Notes under the pieces: generated by a model
The model's database searches: none
Seen by the model: only the letters and a program-made list of their open reading frames with translations
Told to the model about the DNA's origin: nothing
Source: Bolinopsis microptera
Taxonomy: Eukaryota; Ctenophora; Tentaculata; Lobata; Bolinopsidae
Direction of reading: 5' to 3'
Length of the DNA stretch: 64,000 nucleotides
Assembly: GCF_026151205.1 (NCBI RefSeq)
Contig: NC_087080.1
Coordinates: forward strand, 1,730,879 to 1,794,878
Shown: positions 55,026 through 64,000 of the stretch, one piece after another
Position numbering within the stretch: the first letter of the stretch is position 1
Layout of the letters: each line of letters opens with the position of its first letter
Made by a program: the position numbers and the translations under genes

Positions 55026-56908
55026 ATGGATAAAATGTTTTTGCTTTTAACAGCTGTCTGTTTCTTGAGCTCGATGCATGCCAACACAAACGGTGAGTGG
55101 AAATTAAATAATATAATATAAGAATAACATTTATTCCCGAATTTCCTATTTTATTCTTTATCGGTCATTTCCTTATGAACAATGTGGTATTCCCAGGGCT
55201 TGGGGAATGTCGGAAACACCTGGGTTGCTGGAAAGATAGTCGCAGCAATCGTGCAATCAAAGGAGACAAGGTCAGTTTCGACAACAATCAAGTAAACAAA
55301 TGCAGAGATCGCGCAGCTGGAAAAGGTTACACTGTATTTGCAGTCCAGAGTGAAGATGAGTGTTTCACGGCTGCTGATGCAGGGGCGACGTATAAGAAGC
55401 ATGGGAGAGCTAACGGCTGCAAGTACGGAATTGGAGGGAACTGGGTTCAGGATGTGTACCAGATTGTAGACTGTCCGCCAGGTATCTTAACGTATAACAA
55501 TGCACTTTCTCAAGTCTCTATCTGATCTGAAGACTGAAAAGTTTTTTAACTGCAATTGCGCATCGGTAATGTAGCTCTTCAGCGACGTTTCTATAATCCC
55601 CATAAATGGCTCGAATGTATTTTTGTTGTTTAGAATAGTGTCAAAAATAAAGGGTATTTTCCACTTGTGCTGGTGGCTTTAGGGGACACTGCGCATTTTA
55701 TAATTGATGGAACACTGATTCTGGCCGTTGTTCCACGCGGAGTAGGTGGGGGTTGTACCATTTGGTTGGGTAGTTGGTACTGATGGAATGTTGGTAGTTA
55801 GGGGAGGCTGGTTTGGTTGATGGAGCTGAGTTGTTTCCAGAGGGCTTCTATCTGTTTGTCTATACCCTGTTTCATAGTTCCTAGCTCGCTGTTGACTGAA
55901 GCCCCGTTTCATGTTCTCCGCGTCCGTTAGTCTTTATTTTAGTTACTTTATAATTATTCGCCATACAACATTTTTCTGGCTGACATTAAACCACAATGAA
56001 TACAAACCGATCTCAGTGATCTGCACTGGACTGAAAGATGAGTGGAAAAGTACGATCCAGACTTCAACAACGTTCCCAGTAAAGCAAGGAACTGTGGTAG
56101 AAGTGACTTGTTCTGACTCTGGAGCTCTCAGTAAAGGGAGCAATGAAGTGACCTGCAACTCAGAAACAGAATTTAATTTCAAATTAAATGGACCCAAGTG
56201 TATGAACCAAGGTATTGAAGCAGTGAAATTGCTAAATAAAAATTGCAACCCCCCCCCCCCCCCACATGATTCACCCAGCCATGAGTCTACGCGTACTGCG
56301 TGACGCGCTTGTTTCGCGGCGGTCGCGCGCGCTACTGCAAGCGAGAGGGCTCTGGATAGAGCAATCAACATGATACTGCAATCTAACGTAGATATTTAAA
56401 TAAATAAAACTACTATTAAATTCAATTTCCCTAAATGGAAAGTTATGAAAAGAAAAAGTCAGTCCCCAGAAGCCCCAGGAAGCGCAACGAAGGTAACCTT
56501 TCTTAGATCTCAACAGTACAGGGAACAGCAAGAACCTCAATGCTTTAGTCAAGTACATTTAACAAAATATATTTAACATTAAATATTTAAAATTCGCAAG
56601 TTGTGGAATGTCGACATCTCAGTACTGTTAGTGTTAATACTATTTACGTTTAGTATTTTTACTGTCCTCTCTAGATGACGTCTATGTTCTTTCGTCGACT
56701 ATTAATATTTTTTTCCGTACTATTTTCGGTACGGAATTTATTGATATTTATTCCTTGAATCGCCTTTGACTTTGTTTAGTTGTTTAAAGGAACGCACATT
56801 ACATTTACAGGAATTCCGCTCCTGATTTCGTTCATAGGCTACTTCATCTTCACGAAGAAACTAACGACAGGCGAACTTTTCTTCATTGAACACGGATACA
56901 GGATATAG
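55026..56908 (+). CDS. Receptor B1: signal peptide, WSC-like, sushi, short anchor (4 exons, 214 aa)
   Basis: Exons 55026-55092, 55197-55481, 56017-56211 and 56811-56908 all join in phase 1 with consensus AG/GT borders and no stop before TAG 56906. Residues 1-20 are a signal peptide (MFLLLTAVCFLSSMHA). 23-117 form a WSC-like module with GCWKDSRSNRAIKG, GYTVFAVQSEDEC and GGNWVQDVYQI, cysteines 27, 33, 58, 78, 97 and 115. This type of module occurs in secreted proteins of cnidarians, lancelets and molluscs and is thought to bind carbohydrate. 118-182 form a sushi module (cysteines 120, 149, 164, 179). 184-196 are hydrophobic (IPLLISFIGYFIF), then a basic TKK and an 18-residue tail. Thirteen residues is short for a membrane span, so a loosely held or secreted form is possible. 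The anchor exon derives from a transmembrane exon of the A-type gene. Confidence 0.65.
55197..55481 (+). CDS. WSC-like exon of receptor B1
   Basis: 285 nt, 95 codons, phase 1-1. Acceptor TATTCCCAG, donor CAGGTATCT. No counterpart in gene A, where the 432-nt exon takes its place. A-type homology starts at about 55570 in the following intron. Confidence 0.7.
56271..56367 (+). mobile_element. 97-bp insertion of the GTCTACGCGTACTGCG repeat
   Basis: ACATGAT flanks both sides (56264-56270, 56368-56374), and gene A has the uninterrupted site near 38800. The insert includes ACGCGTACTGCGTGACGCGC and GAGAGGGCTCTGGATAGAGC. Relatives lie at 22632-22660, 23176-23220 and 24115-24165. Confidence 0.75.
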
Positions 56909-57385
56909 TAAGGTACCTATCCGAAACAATGAGCTTTATCCGACCTAAGAGTATTCCCTTCTGACTCTGTGCGCCATTTCTTTCTGGGCCCATCACTAAG
57001 GTCATCGTGGAGACGAAATCTGCCAGAAACATCTCCGATCAGCAACGCAATCTGGTGAGTTTGATCCTAAATTTTGAAAAATGTCTGGCCAGTAAGAACA
57101 ATTTGTCATACGTTGTATGACCCGCCGCGCACGAGTGCGCGGCTCCCCCTGTATCGTAGAAACTCTACTATAGTGAAACGACGATGGGGGTCACGACGTG
57201 ATACAAAGAACAATAACGTTAATTGATATAATTGTCAAACTGACAATATCTCGCGTCTCCCAGTCACCAGTGTTCGGCTGCCTCCAATACATTCATCGTT
57301 AAAAATCCAAGTTCTTACAAACTTGTGTTTCAGGGAAGATTCAAATCAGCAGGCGGGTTAATATCACTGATCACTGTTAGGCACT
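56909..57385 (+). pseudogene. Remnant transmembrane-like exons of B1
   Basis: After the B1 stop the sequence still matches gene A 41050-41390: SFIRPKSIPF and ETKSARN segments to a donor at 57055, and a TM6-like exon from 57334. Relative to A there are a 31-nt insertion near 56897-56928 and an altered LISLITVRH end. At 57385 the A-like sequence jumps back to the position equivalent to 38876. Confidence 0.6.
57103..57205. mobile_element. 103-bp MITE with 9-bp target duplication
   Basis: AAGAACAAT stands at 57094-57102 and 57206-57214; gene A has a single GAACAATAACG near 41221. The ends TTGTCATACGTTGTATGACC and GGTCACGACGTGATACA are roughly complementary. A GCGCACGAGTGCGC hairpin lies inside. 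A 9-bp duplication would fit a Mutator-like parent. Confidence 0.75.
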
Positions 57386-60300
57386 AGCTGAATCAAATAA
57401 AAACAAAAAGTCAGTCCTCAGAAGCCCCTGGCAGCGCAACGAAGGTAACCTTTCTTATATCTCAACAGTACAGGGAACAGCAAGAACCTCAATGCTTTGG
57501 TCAAGTACATTTAACAAAATATTTAGCATTAAATATTTAAAATCAATCCAAAGATTTAACAAAGTTTTAATGCATTATTATTATATCACAATATTACAAC
57601 ACTTTATTTCAGACCCTTGCTCAGCAGGAACGAACCTATCAACTGAAGCGGAATGACACAATTGGATAAGAAGCTGCATTCAACCCAGCTCAAGGAGGAG
57701 TCTAATCAAAGTGATGCACTACTCGCTACAAACCAAGTAAGTTGAAGCTTTAACACTTTTTATTGCATGAAATAACACGAAATGGATTATTTATAAAAGT
57801 GGCTTCAGGAGACCTCGGTTTCGATATATCGTCCTGAAGCAACATAAATACAATAATATTACGGCAGAACTTGGTTTAACACAGTCAGAACAAAAAATTA
57901 TCAATTTTATTACTTAAATAATACCCAATCTTCCATGTTTGATATTTACTAATTGTAATAATTTAAATTAGTATCATGTTTAATATTTCAGCTAATCCTA
58001 GCGAGGAATGTGCCCTTGATACTCTGCAATCACAGCTGGTTGATGTTGGATATAGTCACAGACTTTAACAGGATCAATTTCTATTTTATCCATATTTTCC
58101 ATAACAATGATGAAAATGATACAATACACATGAAAGCTTGATTCGTTGTATTGCATATTGATAAGTCGACCATACCACCTTAAAACTAGTACTAAATAAT
58201 ACTAATAAACCCGAATTATTTCAGTCGACAGAACAGATTAAAGGCTGGAAATTTCAGTAGTCATTAATTCCTCCAGCTCCCGATCGTCATCAAATTCGGG
58301 GGAGTCAGGTGTATAATACCTGGTAGTATAATACTATAAATGGTATATACCATTTATAGTATTAGAATACCAGAAAGGTATTTTCTCCCAGATTCGGACT
58401 TAAGGTTTATAATTATAGTTTTACCTTACGCCCAAATCCGGAAGTAAATACCTATCCCCAAATATGGGGGCATCTATCCACTATCACTCCTTACCCTACC
58501 CCCCCCCCCCTAATTCTGAAGCGAACCCCCAAAAATATTTGGATGCATACAACCTTTTTCAAGCAGCACGCACTTTTTTCAAAAGCTGATGACATCTGAA
58601 TTAAATTCCCATGTGAAAAATCTTGGCTACAACAGATAAATACTTTTATTTGAAGTATATACATTATACATCTATTTGAAGAATCACGAAATTCTTGGAA
58701 ATTGTCACATTATCATAGAACATTGAATTACAAATTTAAAAATTACCTTAAAACTATGCCCCACCTCATTCCCCCGCCCCCCCCCCCCCCCCCCACCCCC
58801 CCCCCCCCCCCCCCCCCACCCCAATAAAGCACATTGAGATCTCAATTTGCATTTGCATATGTTCCAGGTCCCAGAATTGGTTCCATTTTTTCTGTTCCAG
58901 AATGCAGTGAGAGGACGCTAACACATCAAAACACGGTCAGTTCTGATACTCCCCTATTTGATATTCTTCGGTTATTTGGTAATCATTATTTATTTGGTAA
59001 ATCTCTTAATTTTTTAAATTGATTGACCACTCAAACAATAAAAAACTTCCAACTTCCGCAGGTTGCGTGGATTTTACTATGCCCACCTTTGGAGCTTTCT
59101 TTCGGTGTGAATGGGTTGGGTGTTCAGATTTCCCAGATCTCAAAGTACGTGATAAAGATACAACCTCGTAAAGTTGTGGGAAACTGTGACATTTCAAGTA
59201 CTGTTTGTGGTAATATCATTTAGTATTTTTACTAGGTCCTCTCTAGAGAACATATAGTTCTTTCGTCGAATATCAAGATTTTGTTCCGTACTATTCTTCG
59301 GTACGGAATTTCATTTAATATTTTATTCCTTGAATCCGACTTTGTTTACTTGATTAACTTTTAGTGAACGCACATTACATTTACTGGAATTCCGCTCTGA
59401 TTTCGTCTTAGGCTACGACATCTTCAGGAAACTAAAGACTGGCGAAATCTTCTTACTGAACACGGATAGTGAGAGTGAGCTCTATCAGGACTAGAGTATT
59501 CCTTCTGTGTGCCAATTTTCTTATGGGCCCATCGCCTATAGGTCATCGTGGATGACGAAAATCTGACAGAAAACATCACATATCAGCAAGCAATTCTGGT
59601 TGAGTTTGATCTTTTAAATTTTGAAAAATATTTGGCCATAAGAAAACAATAACGTTAATTGATATTGTCAATCTGACACTATTCGCGTCTCCCAGTGTTC
59701 GGCTGCCTCCAATACATTCATCGTTAAATAATCCAAGTTCTAACAATCTTTTGTTTCAGGGAAGATTCAAATCTGCAGGGGGGTAATTATCTGTTGGGCA
59801 TAGCTGGATTTTTTGGATATTCATGTAGTACTTTTGGGAAGTAGTTCATCTTCGTCTTCTCAAACGCAACAGCAGACAGGTTCAGTGTTTTAGGGGGAAT
59901 AGGGGGGTTAGATTTTTTAGGCCTGATTAAATTTGCTGACAGGGGGTATTTGGTTTACAAACCGAATCACATTGCTGATTGCATAGTGAGATTTGGATTG
60001 GGACATTTATTTCTATACTTTTACTTTTCAGGTTATTATCGGGGTCCTGTTTCTACATCGTGCTGATACGACTGTTTATAGGCCTACACTGGCTTAGACT
60101 TCAGCCACCTCTCCTTCATGCCAACCTCTCCTGTAGCCATACCTCTCTTCAGGACAAACCTCTCCTTCAGGCCAACCTCTCCTTCTGGCAACCTTTCTCC
60201 TTCAGCCAAACATCTCCTTCTGCCCACCTCTACTTCTTACGCCAACCTCTCCTTCAGCCAATCCTCTCCTCAGCCTAACCTTCTCCTTCAGCCAACCTCT

Positions 60301-62320
60301 CCTTCAGCCATCCTCTCCGTCAGTAACTCTCCTTTAGCCAACATCTCCTGCAGCCACCCTCTCCTTCAAGCCAAAGTTCCTTCAACAACCTCTCCTTCTG
60401 CCAGTAGCACTAGCAGCAACCTTCCTACTGACAGCAGCATGCAGGCCAACTCTCATTCTGGCCATCATCCATACTGCAGCAAGCACGGAACATGCAGGGG
60501 AGCGCACTAGATTGAACTGAGAGGGATAATACCTTAACCTGTGGACGAAGAATAAATCAACATCCTGGTATGTAACAATGTGCAGTTGTATAGAATCAAG
60601 TTGGTGAACAATTAAAAAAAACTTAGATTATTGCTGAACACGAGGAATCAATTTTTTTTGAAGCTGCTGCTTCTAAATAAACTTTCGCCTCACTCTTAAA
60701 TTTAACCTTTCAAGAATCAAATTCGTCTTTTTTGTTTTTCGTGGTTACTAACACTGATTTCATTTCTCATAAGTCTGGAGTAAACGTGGTTTGTTTTTAT
60801 CGCGGGCCGTGGCACAAAATGGGGTCAGATATGAATCTCCGTTTACTTTTACAGCATAGTAGTCAAGGCCCTATTGAATGACATTCTACGAATAATATTA
60901 CACTTTTCGTCGTGTTCTTTTTATTTTGCAGTGGTTTATATTGTAAAACCATCAATGTATATTTTATTAAGCATCTTAACAGTTTTTCAGATCTAAACAT
61001 AGTAAAATTTTGGTTTTCAAGTTTAAGTTCTTCTGGTTGCAATCTTAAATAAACATTTTTTTGGTATTTTATTAAAATAATCTATGTTGCCTTATATTAT
61101 TAGTAGCATCTTTTCCTTCATTAAAACGACCTTTTTTCTTTTTTATGACATGTAACAAGAGAGAACGTCAATTGTGATATCCAACTTATAAACTATTATC
61201 CTGTCTGATGGCAATAATACACCCAAATTGGGTGAATTAACTTAGATTGATATATATTCTATCTTTTTTAGGAATCTACATATTTTCTGGGCTTTCTGAG
61301 CATATAATAGTAATTACAGGTCCCTTGGGATCCTTACATTTGGTCCAGCATCTAGAATACGTACACGAGTTAATCTTCAATCTTCATCTGGGTCTGAATT
61401 TTTGATATTAATGACACTAAACTGAGAGAGAGACTGCCCGTATTCTTGTTAAATTTCTTTCCTTAGTCTATTTTATCTTTTAGCCGGTCCCATATCAGGC
61501 ACCCGCCCCCTTCTTATATTTACAGTCATCTAACAATAGAACTGTAATTTATTCAAATAAACTAGACTACGAATTGTAGATTGTAACGACTCTTTATAAT
61601 CTGACTTTACAAGTAGTAAGAGTTTTTGAATATTCAAGTGTTAGGAAGACAACGTTGCCTAAGCGTAATGAGGTGACGGGAATGCGTTTTTCCTCAATGA
61701 ATAAAATTACAGTTCTATTACTTAGGTGAATATACGCTTATAATGATAAGTGACGGCTCAAAGTGTAGACTTTAAGGGGTCGTTCACATAATACGTAATC
61801 TAGCCCGGAGGGAGGAGGCGGGTTTACAATTGATTTAGGCTAGGTTATTTTCTAAATCGCTTGAATAAGACAAAATATAAACATGTCTTTATCATCTATT
61901 TAACATAAAGAATAAAAATAAGTAAAAAAAGTACAACTGATATTGATAGTGATAAAATCAGTGCACGACGGATGATGTTACATTGACTGAAAGTGTAATT
62001 AACAGGAATTCTACGCAATATTCTAGTGAAAACGAAGTTGCTTACTGAAAATTTATCAAATTCAATCATATTTGCTTCATAGAAAAAAGCGCTCATGACA
62101 TAGATTTAAATGACAGAATATAATAAGCAAATACATTTAAGGGATAGTAGAATAGTAAGGTTGAGCTTCGTCTTTTACACGTATGTAAATATAACAGTAT
62201 TAATAAAATTATTTAATAGTTCACATTCAGAGTCTGTCGGGCATTCCAAAAATCACCTTAACCACGTAATCTTCTGAGGAGGAGATATTTGTATTCTAAA
62301 TTTGAACGGAAGAACATATG
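57386..62320 (+). pseudogene. Receptor copy B2: downstream half of gene A
   Basis: Corresponds to 38876-43695 of copy A plus part of R1. The stalk exon (57613-57736), the ANPSEECALDT-like block (57992), the 58.9-kb short exon, the WVGCSD block, the TM-like exons and the tail minisatellite appear in order. There is no signal-peptide or ectodomain exon, so the copy is headless. Up to about 58.8 kb it is nearly identical to A; beyond that single-base indels are frequent. No start or full frame exists. Confidence 0.75.
60101..60500 (+). repeat. 16-bp minisatellite tail of copy B2
   Basis: Same CAGCCAACCTCTCCTT units as 41667-42009, but with many one-base gains and losses. The frame YIVLIRLFIGLHWLRLQPP runs from the TM7-like exon into the array without the stop seen in A. 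Confidence 0.75.
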
Positions 62321-62487
62321 ATACTGAGCGAGTGTTCTATAGGTACTACCAGGGATACAGTGATATATATCTAAGGACCAAAACAAGATGTGCATGTGGT
62401 ATGTTGTTTACGCCAGTAAATCAAATTATATCGTTGGATACGGGATTAAATGTTCTTAGATTAAACCGATTCCTGCAGCAAGAGTCA

Positions 62488-62609
<122 letters not shown>

Positions 62610-62639
62610 ACCACTATATCGACTTAAAGTTTAAACCTG

Positions 62640-64000
62640 TAAGAAAGAACCAACCTGGCGTCGGAAAAACGCCAGCTTTCCAAAGATACCGGCACTGGTA
62701 CCTCCATACTGTTCACATACCCATTTCCACAGTAACCGTAACCCCCCAGGTTTTAACGGGCGTTATCCCAGCCAATTTTTTGGTGGTGTGAAAACTGACG
62801 CTCAAGACACGATGAAACACCATCTGAAATACCAGAGTAAGAGGATCATACAACCGCATTTTTTTTTAGAATTCGATAAATTGTACATCAATGTTTTACA
62901 ATTAAAGTATGTCATAGTTTGCACAAGGACCAAAATATCTACAATGAGGATTGATGCCTTGAACCACTTGACTTATGGAGGTTAGGAAATCCTTATGAAC
63001 TGAACACTACCATGTCTGTATCAATGTAAAAAATGTTAATGATAAACAAATAGAGTAAAATCTATTTTCGAATAAAATTACTGTTCACTGTAACAATAAA
63101 AGAAAGTAGACTCACCGTTCTGCGTAGACAAGGTTCCTATTAATAACAGTGTCTCTAGGACAGGTTTGTGATTCATTATTACAGAAGTGTTCGAAAGACT
63201 GCACTTCCCCAGGAACCTTACTAGGCATTCTTTATTGTAGATACTTCGAACATCTGTATATTTCTCCAGAGCTTGTGTCCTGGAATGTGGGATTTTAAAT
63301 ATTGTATTGGAAAAACTAATTTCAATACTCTTGAGTTTACAAACTAACTTTTTGAAACAAACTAACTTTTGAATTACAAAACTAACCTTAAATTTTAATT
63401 TTACAAAATAACCCAAGTTTTACCAATTTATGTCACAGATTAAACTAAGGGGCCAACTTACGGCGCGGCATGTAGTCGTAGGAGCGTCCCACTTTGAAAC
63501 CTCAAGTATTGAGGCACAGTTCGTTTTCCCTCTTGTTGTAATCGCGATTATACTTTCTGAGATATCTTCATATTATTCATTCATTATCAATCTTAATTCT
63601 CATTGGTCATGGAATCCTAATATCAAAATATGAGGAACAAAATAATTTTAATTCTAATATTAATATGGTTAAATTTTCTATTAAAAGAAAACCGAAATGA
63701 CACCGACCTGAATCGAGTCCTTCAATGTGAATTCGCCGTCTTTACAGTTCTCATATTGACATGAATAGGCCCCTTTCTGACAGCACCACAGAGTTGAGAT
63801 AGCTTCCTCGTGGGAGATGCACGTCAGGTACACGACCCTTCATTCACAACAAATGTAAAAGCTTCGCTTTCGGATTATCTTTACTTCTATCCCCGCATTG
63901 CTTCGGGCACAGTTTATCTATGATATGCAACGGTACCCCTTTGGGAAAAAGCTTTGTTCATAATCTACAAACAAAACCTTCGGGAAGGGACTTGATTTCA
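62640..64000. other. Terminal stretch without a recognised gene
   Basis: Short frames on both strands (for example plus 62788-62985, minus 63078-63416) have no domain, no splice context and low-complexity composition. GTTACAAAACTAAC-like repeats occur at 63345-63410. Confidence 0.45.

Overview
The window is AT-rich, intron-bearing animal nuclear DNA. An invertebrate is likely, possibly a cnidarian or another early-branching lineage. That guess rests on secreted-domain exons in uniform phase 1, a six-cysteine WSC-like module, cytosolic-sulfotransferase and DEAH-helicase remnants, a tRNA-derived SINE, and dense families of cut-and-paste transposons. No species can be named. Genes are sparse; most of the sequence is repeats, duplications and broken copies.

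Layout. 1-6.6 kb: no gene, nested short inverted-repeat elements. 6.6-11.2 kb: a tandem pair of intronless DXO/Rai1-family genes. The first is frameshifted and the second (9900-10934) is intact but lacks several expected catalytic residues. 11.8-12.4 kb: two weak terminal-exon candidates. 13-17.5 kb: a TTAA-ended element with GGGTCG palindromes, then about 25 copies of a 79-bp satellite, both lying between a pair of inverted repeats. 17.6-22.3 kb: two broken sulfotransferase copies and a DEAH-box helicase pseudogene. 22.3-27.2 kb: short GC-rich repeats, a 287-bp hAT-type element with a perfect 8-bp target duplication, and a 5'-truncated LINE. 27.2-62.3 kb: a complex of segmental duplications built around a family of secreted or membrane receptor genes.

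Receptor complex. Copy A (about 30.4-43.7 kb) has a signal-peptide exon, a 432-nt domain exon with one in-frame TAG, a sushi exon, decayed exons resembling transmembrane parts of a class B/adhesion-type 7TM receptor, and a tail-like 16-bp minisatellite. Intron 1 of copy A carries a nested set of four DNA transposons. Copy B1 (about 52.5-57.4 kb) shares the promoter side and sushi exon. It carries a WSC-like exon with its own signal-peptide exon in place of the 432-nt exon, and has lost the middle of the gene. B1 still reads as an uninterrupted four-exon, 214-residue protein: signal peptide, WSC-like, sushi, short hydrophobic anchor. Copy B2 (57.4-62.3 kb) repeats the downstream half and shows an indel pattern suggesting unpolished sequence from about 58.85 kb. 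Between A and B lie a coiled-coil ORF pair preceded by a 30-bp tandem array, and a 1.26-kb inverted repeat.

Empty sites in paralogous copies identify several recent insertions: a 618-bp hAT-type element rich in (GGGACC)n, a 31-bp hAT remnant that is almost only its two ends, 76-, 97- and 103-bp elements, and a SINE. Coding calls rest on reading frames, splice sites and family motifs recognised by eye; no database search was run.
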